A stretch of DNA of 64,000 nt from Gracilimonas sp965227215 (GTDB lineage: Bacteria > Bacteroidota > Rhodothermia > Balneolales > Balneolaceae). A model generated the notes under the pieces. That model saw only the letters and a program-made list of their open reading frames with translations, was not told the origin of the DNA and ran no database searches. Where the stretch lies: contig OZ245729.1 in the NCBI GenBank assembly GCA_965227215.1, forward strand, positions 868,001-932,000. The letters run 5' to 3'. The translations under genes and the position numbers were made by a program. Positions 54,382-63,652 of this stretch are shown piece by piece. Within the stretch, counting starts at the first letter, position 1; the number at the start of each line of letters is the position of its first letter.

Positions 54382-56619
54382 TCAGGCTTCCATTGCTTTA
54401 GGGATTACACTTTCATAAGTCTTCTCAGCTGCAGAAATATTGAGCGAAACCAGGTCTTTGATCTCCAGCGCATCTCCTTTTACCACACCTAACTCAAACA
54501 TGGGTACGTTGGCTTTTTCAAAGTGATGTTTAGTCGTCTGCAATTCAGCTGCCGGAATGGTAATAACCACACCTGATTGTGCTTCACTGAATAGAATTTC
54601 ATGGGTTGAGCCTTTCATGGTTTCCACAGAAACTTCTGCTCCCTTCTTCCCGAAAATAGCCATCTCTGCCAGGGCAATTGCCAGCCCGCCATCAGAAACG
54701 TCATGAGCGGCTGTTACCAGTCCGGTTTGAATGGCTGTAAGTAGTGCCTGCTGTAGGTTCACTTCAAAATCTAGATCTATTTCCGGAGCATCACCGGTAG
54801 TCAATTCATAAATGGTTTTCAGATATTCACTTCCGCCCAGGCCTTTACGGTCGGCCCCAATGTAGAGAACGATATCTCCTTCTTTTTTGAAGCCGGGGGT
54901 CATAACGTGTTTTTCCACGTCTTCAATCACCCCTAACATACCAATGATAGGCGATGGGAAAATAGCTCCATTAGGATTTTCATTATAGAAACTCACATTT
55001 CCACCGGTAACAGGAGTATTCAGGGCTCTACAGGCATCACTCATTCCAGCCAATGCTTCCTTGAAAGTCCAATACACTTCCGGCTTATAAGGATTTCCAA
55101 AATTCAAACAGTTGGTGATGGCCATCGGTTTGGCGCCGGAGCAAACTACGTTTCGGGCAGATTCTGCCACGGCAATTTGTCCACCTTTTCGTGGGTTCAG
55201 GTACACATACCGTCCATTACAATCCGTTTTAGCTACTAATCCTTTTTTGCTGCCCTTTATGCGAATCACACCGGAATCGGAAGCTCCCGGGCCGGTTACG
55301 GTATTCGTACGAACCGTAGTATCGTACTGCTCGTACACCCATCGTTTGGAGGCGATATTTGGCGAACCAAGTAGCCGGGTTACGGTTTCGGAATAATTAT
55401 CATGATGATCCAAGGAATCAATATCAAAATTCTGAACCTCATCTAGATAAGCCGGTTTTTTCGTTTCACGAATATACTGAGGTGCTCCTCCACCCAACAC
55501 CAGGTGCTCCGCAGGAATATCAGCTTTGATTTCACCATCTTTCCAGTAGGTTACATTTTCGGTATCTACCACTTCTCCGATTACTACTCCATGCAGATCC
55601 CATTTTTCATACACGTCTATCACTTCCTGCTCGCGTCCCTTTTCCGCAACAATGAGCATCCGCTCCTGACTTTCGGAGAGGAGTAGTTCATAAGCCGTCA
55701 TACCGTCTTCGCGGGCCGGTACTTTATCCAGATCAATCTTCATTCCCTGTCCACCTTTGGCTGTCATTTCTGAAGTTGAACAAGCAATTCCGGCTGCGCC
55801 CATATCCTGCATGCCGATTACAGCGCCGGTTTTTAGCACTTCCAGGCTGGCTTCAAGCAACAGCTTTTCGGTGAAGGGATCTCCCACCTGAACGCTTGGT
55901 CGCTTGGCTTCACTTTCTTCACTGATTTCTTCAGAAGCAAAGGTTGCTCCGTGAATTCCATCCCGGCCAGTACTGGCCCCTACAATAATCACAGGATTTC
56001 CAAGTCCTTTTGAAATAGCAGAAGCCGTTTCGCCTTCCTTTACCAGTCCGATACTCATGGCATTAACCAATGGATTGCCTTCGTAGCTTTCATCAAAACA
56101 AACCTCGCCGGCAATTACAGGTACACCGAATGAGTTACCATAATCTCCAATTCCACGAACCACGCCATCCAGCAAATATCGGACACGAGGATTATCCATC
56201 GACCCGAATCGCAACGAATTCAAGCTTGCCACCGGTCGGGCTCCCATCGTAAAAATGTCGCGGTGAATACCACCCACTCCTGTTGCCGCTCCCTGATAGG
56301 GCTCAATGGCCGAAGGGTGATTGTGACTTTCAATTTTGAAGGCACATCCAAGTCCGTCGCCAAGATCAACGAGTCCTGCATTTTCTTCACCAGCTCCAAC
56401 CAGCAGGTTTTCCCCTTCGCTGGGCAGTTTTTTGAGCTCAACTATAGAGTTTTTGTATGAGCAGTGCTCACTCCACATCACCGAATAAACACCCAGCTCT
56501 GTAAAGGTAGGCACCCGACCTAATCGGGATTTTATCATTTCAAATTCTTCTGCATTCAGGCCGTGTTCTTCGGCAAGTTCGAGCGTTACTTCCGGTTCTT
56601 GAATCGTTGTTTGCGACAT
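54382..56619 (-). CDS. purL: Phosphoribosylformylglycinamidine synthase subunit PurL
   Basis: A 745-residue small-type PurL, which converts FGAR to FGAM with PurQ and PurS in purine synthesis. The two AIRS-like halves are visible: YSVMWSEHCSYKNS and SHNHPSAIEPYQGAATGVGGIHRDIFTMGARPVA in the first, SDGVIRIKGSKKG and TNCLNFGNPYKPEVYW, AHDVSDGGLAIALAEMAIFG in the second. No fused glutaminase domain is present. It stands alone between convergent araC and the divergent upstream CoA-transferase. Confidence 0.97.
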   Translation of the reverse strand: MSQTTIQEPEVTLELAEEHGLNAEEFEMIKSRLGRVPTFTELGVYSVMWSEHCSYKNSIVELKKLPSEGENLLVGAGEENAGLVDLGDGLGCAFKIESHNHPSAIEPYQGAATGVGGIHRDIFTMGARPVASLNSLRFGSMDNPRVRYLLDGVVRGIGDYGNSFGVPVIAGEVCFDESYEGNPLVNAMSIGLVKEGETASAISKGLGNPVIIVGASTGRDGIHGATFASEEISEESEAKRPSVQVGDPFTEKLLLEASLEVLKTGAVIGMQDMGAAGIACSTSEMTAKGGQGMKIDLDKVPAREDGMTAYELLLSESQERMLIVAEKGREQEVIDVYEKWDLHGVVIGEVVDTENVTYWKDGEIKADIPAEHLVLGGGAPQYIRETKKPAYLDEVQNFDIDSLDHHDNYSETVTRLLGSPNIASKRWVYEQYDTTVRTNTVTGPGASDSGVIRIKGSKKGLVAKTDCNGRYVYLNPRKGGQIAVAESARNVVCSGAKPMAITNCLNFGNPYKPEVYWTFKEALAGMSDACRALNTPVTGGNVSFYNENPNGAIFPSPIIGMLGVIEDVEKHVMTPGFKKEGDIVLYIGADRKGLGGSEYLKTIYELTTGDAPEIDLDFEVNLQQALLTAIQTGLVTAAHDVSDGGLAIALAEMAIFGKKGAEVSVETMKGSTHEILFSEAQSGVVITIPAAELQTTKHHFEKANVPMFELGVVKGDALEIKDLVSLNISAAEKTYESVIPKAMEA

Positions 56620-56706
56620 TCCGATGGAGTGATTGAAGCGTTAGGGTTTCAGAAAGTTCAAAGGTACGATTATTTGTGAAAAGGCTCTAACTCACTTACT
56701 GCCTTT

Positions 56707-57981
56707 CTATTTTTTGTTGAACCGTTCGTGTATCGCTTTTTCCAATGCTTCCCTGTGATCAGGATGCGCAATTCCGGTCAGGGCTTTTGCACGCTGACTT
56801 AAATTTTTTCCGTACAAATTAGCCACTCCATATTCCGTCACCACATAATGAACGTGAGCCCGGGTTGTAACTACTCCGGCTCCTTGTTTTAAATACGGTA
56901 CAATTCGGCTAATGCCTTTATTAGTTATTGAAGGCAAGGCGATAATGGGCTTTCCGCCCGGCGAAAGCGACGCTCCCCGAATGAAATCCATTTGCCCACC
57001 AACCCCGGAGTAATGATAGGTACCAATAGAATCCGCACAAACCTGACCGGTTAAATCCACTTCTACAGCACTGTTTATAGCTGTTACTTTGGGGTTACGA
57101 CGAATCACGGCCGTATCGTTGATGTAGGCAATATCAAGCATAGCCACGGCCGGATTGTCATCTATAAAGTTATAGGTTTTCTTAGACCCCATCACAAAAC
57201 CACTTACTATTTTCCCGGGGTGAATCTTCTTTTTTCGACCGTTAATCACTCCTTTTTCAACCAGCTCTATCACCCCGTCTGAAAACATCTCTGTATGCAC
57301 ACCCAGATCTTCGTGGTTCGTTAGGCTTTTTAACACCGCATTGGGTATAGCGCCGATTCCCATCTGAAGAGTTGCACCATCATCAATCAGTTCTGCACAG
57401 AACTTCCCGATTTTAAGTTCAGCTTCGTTTGGTTCCGGGGCTTCTTGTTCAGGCAGAGGGTCGTTAGCTTGTACCAATGCATCAATTTCATGTACATGAA
57501 TCAATCCGTCTCCATGCGTACGCGGCATGTTGGGATTGACTTGCGCAATTACATATTTAGCTGACTGAACAGCAGCCAGTGCCGCGTCTACAGAAACTCC
57601 AAGTGAGCAGTACCCGTGATTATCTGGTGGGGAAACATGAACCAGGGCTACATCAAGAGGTAATATTTTATTTCGGAACAGATATGGAACTTCACTCAGG
57701 AAAACCGGAACGTAATCTCCACGCCCTTCATTGACAGCCTTTCTTACATTAGCTCCAACAAAAAGTGCATTCACAAAAAAACTGTCCCTGCATTCCGGAT
57801 CGGCATAGGGGGCCGGACCTTCAGTATGTAAATGAATGACTTCTACGTCTTTTAGTTCGGAATGGCGATTCGCCATCGCCTTTATAAGCGGAACGGGCGT
57901 AGCGGAAACCCCATGCACAAATACGCGGTCTCCGGTTTTAATAGCCTGTACGGCTTCGTCTGCTGTCTGATACTCAATCAT
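56707..57981 (-). CDS. Acetyl-CoA hydrolase/CoA-transferase family protein
   Basis: A 424-residue CoA-transferase of the acetyl-CoA hydrolase/4-hydroxybutyrate CoA-transferase group. Features are DVALVHVSPPDNHGYCSLGVSVD, QMGIGAIPNAVL, HTEMFSDGVIELVE, GGQMDFIRGA, the probable catalytic Glu in VTEYGVANLYGKN, and TGIAHPDHRE at the C-terminus. It moves CoA between acetyl-CoA and a short carboxylate; the acceptor is not known. It diverges from the rrf2-cco operon. Confidence 0.9.
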   Translation of the reverse strand: MIEYQTADEAVQAIKTGDRVFVHGVSATPVPLIKAMANRHSELKDVEVIHLHTEGPAPYADPECRDSFFVNALFVGANVRKAVNEGRGDYVPVFLSEVPYLFRNKILPLDVALVHVSPPDNHGYCSLGVSVDAALAAVQSAKYVIAQVNPNMPRTHGDGLIHVHEIDALVQANDPLPEQEAPEPNEAELKIGKFCAELIDDGATLQMGIGAIPNAVLKSLTNHEDLGVHTEMFSDGVIELVEKGVINGRKKKIHPGKIVSGFVMGSKKTYNFIDDNPAVAMLDIAYINDTAVIRRNPKVTAINSAVEVDLTGQVCADSIGTYHYSGVGGQMDFIRGASLSPGGKPIIALPSITNKGISRIVPYLKQGAGVVTTRAHVHYVVTEYGVANLYGKNLSQRAKALTGIAHPDHREALEKAIHERFNKK

Positions 57982-58121
57982 AGGTTGGACCTTAAATTTT
58001 AATTTCGCTAATGATAATTACCAATTGTGAATACTTTTTAAAGAGCACCGGTGTTTAGAAAAACTCTAAATACCGGAAATGCCATTACTGTTATTGACTG
58101 CTATTTGAAAACTTCTTAAAA

Positions 58122-58139
58122 TCTAATATCGATATTAGA
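58122..58139. promoter_or_regulatory. Perfect 18-bp palindrome, candidate Rrf2 operator
   Basis: TCTAATATCGATATTAGA is identical to its reverse complement. It lies 28 bases before the Rrf2 start, in the region shared with the divergent CoA-transferase. Confidence 0.6.
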
Positions 58140-58151
58140 ATATGGATATTC
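58138..58151. promoter_or_regulatory. Second inverted repeat before rrf2
   Basis: GAATAT-GG-ATATTC overlaps the end of the 18-bp palindrome by two bases. The two AT-rich dyads together form a compound operator-like site. Confidence 0.5.
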
Positions 58152-58166
58152 ATTTAATTACTTTCT

Positions 58167-58631
58167 ATGCGGTTAATATCTCAAGGGGCTCAATATGCCA
58201 TCTCGGCCATCATAGCAATCTCCAAAAATGCGGATGATGGCGCCGTTTCTGCATCACAACTATCGAGATCTCTCAATTGCCCTACCGCCTATCTTTCACA
58301 GATTCTGGCTAAGCTAAAAGAGCCCGGAATCCTGAAATCCCGAAGAGGACTCAATGGTGGAGTTTACCTTGCCAAGCCGGTTGAGCAGGTTACCCTGATG
58401 GATGTAATCGCTGCTATTGATGGAGTGGAATTTTTTAATAAGTGTTTTATGGGGATTGAAGGGTGCGGTCATATTGAGCCCTGCCCTTTTCATCAGTTTT
58501 GGTCGGTAGAGCGAAAGAAGATTGAAGAGTGGCTTAAGGAAACAACTTTCGATCAGGTTGATAAGCAAATGTCACAGAAATGGTTCGACTTACGTTTGCA
58601 ATTTTCAAACGGAGTTCCTTCATTCAAATAA
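58167..58631 (+). CDS. Rrf2-family regulator, probable iron-sulfur sensor
   Basis: A 154-residue Rrf2 winged-HTH protein. The HTH spans about residues 24-65 (ASQLSRSLNCPTAYLSQILAKL, wing GLNGGVYLAKP). Cys93, Cys100 and Cys106 (C-x6-C-x5-C) are placed like the cluster ligands of IscR and NsrR, which sense iron-sulfur status or nitric oxide. Its TAA overlaps the ATG of ccoI by one base, so it is the first gene of the cbb3 oxidase operon and probably regulates it and itself through the palindromes upstream. Confidence 0.9.
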   Translation: MRLISQGAQYAISAIIAISKNADDGAVSASQLSRSLNCPTAYLSQILAKLKEPGILKSRRGLNGGVYLAKPVEQVTLMDVIAAIDGVEFFNKCFMGIEGCGHIEPCPFHQFWSVERKKIEEWLKETTFDQVDKQMSQKWFDLRLQFSNGVPSFK

Positions 58632-61093
58632 TGTCAAACCCGGCGGCTACCATATCAACCGATGTATGCTACCACTGTGGCGAGGTGTGTCAGGAATCAA
58701 CCGTACATTTTCAGGAAAAACCCTTTTGTTGTACCGGCTGTCAAACAGCATTCCAAATTCTGGACGAAAGCGGCCTTTGTTCCTATTACGATCTTGAAAG
58801 TAATCCGGGAATCAATCTTAGAAATACACGCTCGCGTACCCGTTTTGATTACCTGGAAGATGAGGAAGTAATTTCACGAATAGCCGATTTCCGAAATCAA
58901 CAGCAGCTTTCTGTTTCGCTTTATATCCCAAACATTCATTGCACGTCCTGTGTTTGGCTGCTTGAAAACCTGCAAAAACTGGATTCCGGAGTTCTACAGT
59001 CCACGGTTAACTTTCTGAAGCGGGAACTGAACATCCTTATTGACCTTGAATTCACCTCCCTCCGGAAAGTAGTTGAACAATTAACCACCATTGGATACGA
59101 GCCCGAAATAAGGCTCGATAAGCTGGATACCAACACTTCCAAATCGCACCACAACCGTTCCCTGTGGCTGAAGTTAGGCGTGGCCGGATTTGCCTTCGGG
59201 AATATTATGCTTTTCAGTTTTCCGGATTATCTTGATTCAGGCAATAGTGGTCTTGGAGGGCAGTTTCACATCTTTTTTGGTGCATTGAATATTCTCTTGG
59301 CATTGCCTGTATTGGTATATAGCAGTCAGGATTATTTGAAGTCTGCTTTCGCTGCATTAAGTCAGCGGGGGGTGAACCTGGATGTACCTATATCCATCGG
59401 CATCGTTGCCCTATTTGGACGAAGTGTTTACGAGATCGTTACCGGAACCGGTACCGGGTACATGGATTCGTTTACCGGACTCATTTTCTTTTTATTAATT
59501 GGGAAACTCGTTCAACAGAAAACGTTTAACCGCCTTTCCTTTAATCGGGATTATAAATCCTATTTACCCATTGCCGTAAATGTCACAACTACTTCTGGTT
59601 CTGAAAGGTCTGTTTCTCTGGATAAGCTGGTTCCGGGAATGGAAATCAGGCTTCGGAATCAAGAATTGGTTCCCTGTGACTCCACCCTTCTTTCCAAAAA
59701 AGCGTATGTGGATTATAGTTTTATCACCGGTGAATCTGACCCGGTTGAAGTTTCGAAAGGAGAACTCATCTATGCCGGGGCTAAATTAGTTGGCACCTCT
59801 GCTGCGTTCAGAACCGAAGAAGAAGTTGAGAACAGTTATCTGACCAAACTATGGAATCACGAGGCATTTACTAATAACGATAAAGAGTTGAAGCTAACCA
59901 GCTTTGCGGATCGTATCAGTCCCTATTTCACCGTAGCTGTTTTAGGAATTTCTGCCGTATCAGGAATGTACTGGCTACAGGCTGCAGGCATGGAAATGGC
60001 ACTTTCCGTTTTTACAGCGGTGCTTATTATAGCCTGCCCTTGTGCACTTGCTCTTTCTACTCCTTTCACCTTAGGCTCTGCTTTAAATGTATTATCACTA
60101 AACGGACTGTTCGTCAAGAATCACCTGCTTCTTGAAAACCTATCAAAAGCTTCGGCTGTGGTTTTTGACAAGACCGGTACCCTAACGAATAAGAATGAAG
60201 CAAAAGTGCTCTTTAAAGGATTGGCTTTATCTTCAGAACAAGAATCTCTGATATATGCTACCTGCACGCAATCTGTTCACCCCATAAGCCGGAAAATTGC
60301 CGATTTTATTCAGGTTGATTCGAAAAGCAACCGCTTACCCGACAGCTATTATGAAGTTTCCGGAAAAGGAATTTTTGCTTCCTTCGGTGGACGTATGGTT
60401 TGTATTGGATCTCGGATTTTTTTAGCTGAACAAACTAAATGTCCTCTATCTGAAATACCCGAATCAGATTTTAACGGTTCTGTAGCTCATGTAAGCATAG
60501 ACGGTAAATATCTGGGGTATTTCGGAATCAAGGCAGGGCTCAGAAGCGGGGTTTCTGAACTTCTTCAAACTCTTAAATCAAGCTTTCTCACCTATCTTAT
60601 TTCCGGCGATAACGAAATGCAGAAGGAAGAGCTGGAAGGGTATTTTGCCAACCAACGATTCCTGTTCTTCAATAAATCGCCGGAAGAAAAGCTGGAGTTT
60701 ATAAAGCAGCTTCAGGCTAAAAATCAAAAGGTGGTAATGATCGGAGATGGATTAAATGATGCAGGAGCCCTGAAGCAAAGTGATTTTGGTATTGCTCTTT
60801 CGGACGACATCAGCTCCTTCTCCCCTGCCTGTGATGCTATTCTTGAGGGAGAGTCATTGAGAAATCTGAAGAACTTCATCGAATTTTCACAAGGAAGCAT
60901 GAATATTATCATCATGAGTTTTGTGCTTTCACTTTTATACAACACCGTTGGACTGGGCTTTGCCATTACAGGACATTTGTCTCCTCTCGTGGCAGCTATA
61001 CTTATGCCGCTCAGCTCCATCAGTGTGATGGTATTCACCTTTTTAACCACGCGCTATAAAGCGCAAAAGCTGGGGCTGGCTATATGGAAGTAA
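58631..61093 (+). CDS. ccoI: Cu(+)-type P1B ATPase CcoI/FixI
   Basis: An 820-residue copper-exporting-type P-type ATPase for cbb3 oxidase copper supply. I use the ATG at 58631, which overlaps the rrf2 stop by one base. The N-terminal Cys-rich domain (Cys13, Cys16, Cys20 and CCTGC) is the FixI-type metal-binding module. An HMA domain has NIHCTSCVWL. About eight membrane helices include the CPC motif in ACPCALALSTP. TGES, DKTGTLT and GDGLNDAGAL are the actuator, phosphorylation and hinge motifs. It overlaps ccoS by 10 bases. Confidence 0.95.
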   Translation: MSNPAATISTDVCYHCGEVCQESTVHFQEKPFCCTGCQTAFQILDESGLCSYYDLESNPGINLRNTRSRTRFDYLEDEEVISRIADFRNQQQLSVSLYIPNIHCTSCVWLLENLQKLDSGVLQSTVNFLKRELNILIDLEFTSLRKVVEQLTTIGYEPEIRLDKLDTNTSKSHHNRSLWLKLGVAGFAFGNIMLFSFPDYLDSGNSGLGGQFHIFFGALNILLALPVLVYSSQDYLKSAFAALSQRGVNLDVPISIGIVALFGRSVYEIVTGTGTGYMDSFTGLIFFLLIGKLVQQKTFNRLSFNRDYKSYLPIAVNVTTTSGSERSVSLDKLVPGMEIRLRNQELVPCDSTLLSKKAYVDYSFITGESDPVEVSKGELIYAGAKLVGTSAAFRTEEEVENSYLTKLWNHEAFTNNDKELKLTSFADRISPYFTVAVLGISAVSGMYWLQAAGMEMALSVFTAVLIIACPCALALSTPFTLGSALNVLSLNGLFVKNHLLLENLSKASAVVFDKTGTLTNKNEAKVLFKGLALSSEQESLIYATCTQSVHPISRKIADFIQVDSKSNRLPDSYYEVSGKGIFASFGGRMVCIGSRIFLAEQTKCPLSEIPESDFNGSVAHVSIDGKYLGYFGIKAGLRSGVSELLQTLKSSFLTYLISGDNEMQKEELEGYFANQRFLFFNKSPEEKLEFIKQLQAKNQKVVMIGDGLNDAGALKQSDFGIALSDDISSFSPACDAILEGESLRNLKNFIEFSQGSMNIIIMSFVLSLLYNTVGLGFAITGHLSPLVAAILMPLSSISVMVFTFLTTRYKAQKLGLAIWK

Positions 61094-61266
61094 TCTATCT
61101 GCTTATCGCCTTCAGTTTATTGGTCGCTTTAATTTTCCTGGGATTATTTTTCTGGGCAGTGAAAAGCGGGCAGTTCGACGATCAGTACACTCCATCGATG
61201 CGGGTACTTTTTGACGATACAAATTCAAACAAAAAAACAACTAACCACAAAAATCGGGATGAGTAA
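61084..61266 (+). CDS. ccoS: cbb3 oxidase maturation protein CcoS
   Basis: A 60-residue single-pass membrane protein with the CcoS pattern: a hydrophobic start, LGLFFWAVKSGQFDDQYTPSMRVLFDD at the core. CcoS is needed for cofactor insertion into cbb3 oxidase. It overlaps ccoI by 10 bases, and its TAA overlaps the ccoNO ATG by one base. Confidence 0.93.
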   Translation: MEVIYLLIAFSLLVALIFLGLFFWAVKSGQFDDQYTPSMRVLFDDTNSNKKTTNHKNRDE

Positions 61267-63461
61267 TGTCATCATTAGAAACCTTTCATTACGATAACGA
61301 AATCGTCCGGAAATTCGGGATAGCTACCATAATCTGGGGCTTAATCGGATTTATCGTCGGGCTAACCATCGCCCTAAAACTAATTTTTCCGGACTTCCTC
61401 GGCTTTATACCGGAGCTTTCCTATGGCCGGCTGCGACCGTTGCATACCAACGCAGTGATCTTCGCCTTTGCCGGAAACGCCATATTCTACGGGGTGTACT
61501 ATTCACTTCCTCGGCTTTGTAAAGCCAGTATGTGGAGTGAGAAGCTCAGTAACATCCACTTTTGGGGCTGGCAGGCTATTATTGTTTCAGCTGTGCTTAC
61601 CCTTCCCTTCGGGATTAACACCAGTAAGGAATATGCTGAGCTGGAATGGCCTATTGATATCGCCATCACTCTTATTTGGGTGATTTTTGGTATTAACATG
61701 ATCATGACCATCCTCAAGCGTCGTGAAAAACACCTGTATGTAGCCATTTGGTTCTATATTGCTACTTTTATCACGGTAGCTGTACTGCACGTTGTTAACT
61801 CTTTTGAAATGCCGGCTACTTTACTGAAAAGTTATCCCATTTATGCCGGAGTTCAGGATGCCCTGGTTCAGTGGTGGTACGGGCACAATGCGGTGGCTTT
61901 CTTCCTCACCACACCCTTTTTGGGGATTATGTATTACTTCATCCCGAAGGCTGCTAATCGACCTATATTTTCTTATCGGTTGTCTATCGTTCACTTCTGG
62001 TCGCTGATTTTTATTTATATCTGGGCCGGACCTCACCACCTGCTCTATACCGCACTTCCGGGATGGGCTCAGGCTTTGGGTACCGTATTCAGCTTAATGC
62101 TGATTGCCCCCAGCTGGGGAGGTATGCTGAATGGATTGTTAACCCTTCGCGGAGCCTGGGACCGGGTTCGTGAAGACCCGGTATTGAAGTTCCTTGTAGT
62201 AGGGGTTACTGCTTACGGTATGGTAACGTTTGAAGGACCTATGCTATCCATCGCTAATGTAAATGCCATTGCTCACTACTCCGATTACATAATCGGTCAC
62301 GTACACAATGGTGCTCTGCTTTGGAACGGTGGTTTGACCTTCGCGATGCTGTATTACATTACACCGAAGATATACAAGACCAAGTTATATTCTGTGAAGC
62401 TGGCCAACGTCCACTTCTGGTTTGCTACCCTTGGCGCCATTTTTTACGTGATCCCTATGTACTGGGGTGGAATCACACAGAGTTTAATGTGGAAACAATT
62501 TACTGCTGAAGGTCTTCTGCAGTATCCTAACTTCCTGGAAACTGTAACCCAGATTATTCCTATGTATGCTCTGCGAGCTGTAGGTGGAACGCTCTTTATC
62601 ATTGGAGCTGCTATCGGTAGCTACAATATCTTTAAGACTTCACGGCAGGGAACACTCGAGAAATCTGAAGTGGATGAAGCACAGCCTATCATCAATCCTG
62701 CTGAAGGTCATAAAGAAAGCTGGCACCGTCGCCTGGAATCCCGCCCTATTCAAATGACCGTTTTGGTATTGGTTGTAATTCTGATTGGTGGAATTGTAGA
62801 ATACGTGCCTACTGCACTTGTGAAATCAAATGTACCAACCATTGAAAGCGTGAAGCCTTACACACCGCTGGAAATTGAGGGACGTGATATTTACATCGCG
62901 GAAGGCTGTAATAACTGTCACTCTCAGATGATTCGCCCTTTCCGTTCTGAAACCGAGCGGTATGGTGAATATTCCAAAGCCGGCGAATTTGTGTACGATC
63001 ACCCACACCTTTGGGGATCCAAACGAACCGGCCCCGACCTTCAACGTTTAGGAGGAAAGTACCCGGATTCTTGGCACGTACGCCATATGTACGATCCCAC
63101 TTCTACTTCACCGGGATCTATTATGCCGGCTTACCCATGGCTCTTCACTCAGGATATGGACAAGGAATCTATTCCAGCCCGTATTAATGCCCTCAGAAGT
63201 GTAGGTGTGCCTTATGTGGAAGGCTATGAAGAAATCGCTATTCGCGACCTGGAAGCTCAGGCTCAGGAAATAACCCAAGGCTTGAAAGAAAATGGCTTTG
63301 ATCAGATTGAAGGAATTCAGATTACTTCTGATAAGAAAATCATTGCCATTATCGCATACATGCAGCGGCTGGGAGTTGATATTAAAGGAGAAGACAATCC
63401 CTGGGAGTCACTTCCATCCAGTGATCGTATTCAGGCTAACTTCAAACCGCAAGAGGAGTAA
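61266..63461 (+). CDS. ccoNO: Fused cbb3 cytochrome c oxidase subunits CcoN and CcoO
   Basis: A 731-residue fusion of CcoN and CcoO. The CcoN part (about residues 1-465) has twelve or so helices and heme-copper histidines in LRPLHTNAVIFAF, WWYGHNAVAFFLT, GPHHLLYTALP and SDYIIGHVHNGALLW. A short linker and a further helix lead to the CcoO part, with the heme c motif CNNCH in EGCNNCHSQMIRPF and the methionine ligand region SPGSIMPAYPW. The separate genes of Proteobacteria are joined here. It is the terminal oxidase for low-oxygen respiration. Confidence 0.96.
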   Translation: MSSLETFHYDNEIVRKFGIATIIWGLIGFIVGLTIALKLIFPDFLGFIPELSYGRLRPLHTNAVIFAFAGNAIFYGVYYSLPRLCKASMWSEKLSNIHFWGWQAIIVSAVLTLPFGINTSKEYAELEWPIDIAITLIWVIFGINMIMTILKRREKHLYVAIWFYIATFITVAVLHVVNSFEMPATLLKSYPIYAGVQDALVQWWYGHNAVAFFLTTPFLGIMYYFIPKAANRPIFSYRLSIVHFWSLIFIYIWAGPHHLLYTALPGWAQALGTVFSLMLIAPSWGGMLNGLLTLRGAWDRVREDPVLKFLVVGVTAYGMVTFEGPMLSIANVNAIAHYSDYIIGHVHNGALLWNGGLTFAMLYYITPKIYKTKLYSVKLANVHFWFATLGAIFYVIPMYWGGITQSLMWKQFTAEGLLQYPNFLETVTQIIPMYALRAVGGTLFIIGAAIGSYNIFKTSRQGTLEKSEVDEAQPIINPAEGHKESWHRRLESRPIQMTVLVLVVILIGGIVEYVPTALVKSNVPTIESVKPYTPLEIEGRDIYIAEGCNNCHSQMIRPFRSETERYGEYSKAGEFVYDHPHLWGSKRTGPDLQRLGGKYPDSWHVRHMYDPTSTSPGSIMPAYPWLFTQDMDKESIPARINALRSVGVPYVEGYEEIAIRDLEAQAQEITQGLKENGFDQIEGIQITSDKKIIAIIAYMQRLGVDIKGEDNPWESLPSSDRIQANFKPQEE

Positions 63462-63463
63462 TC

Positions 63464-63652
63464 ATGTATAAGAATGTATTACGTGCCATCGAAGATATTG
63501 GGATTTATCCAAGCATCTCCCTGATTCTGTTTTTCACCTTTTTTGTAATCATGTTGATTTACCTGATCAAAAAAGGAAAACATCACTGGGATGATGCCGC
63601 ACGCCTCCCTCTCGAAGATGACAAGATGAACTTTAAGCAATCAGAGCAATGA
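63464..63652 (+). CDS. ccoQ: cbb3 oxidase small subunit CcoQ/FixQ
   Basis: A 62-residue single-pass protein (helix at residues 15-36, then IKKGKHHWDDAARLPLEDD). Family length and position between ccoNO and ccoP identify it as CcoQ, which steadies the oxidase complex. It overlaps ccoP by 4 bases. Confidence 0.88.
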   Translation: MYKNVLRAIEDIGIYPSISLILFFTFFVIMLIYLIKKGKHHWDDAARLPLEDDKMNFKQSEQ

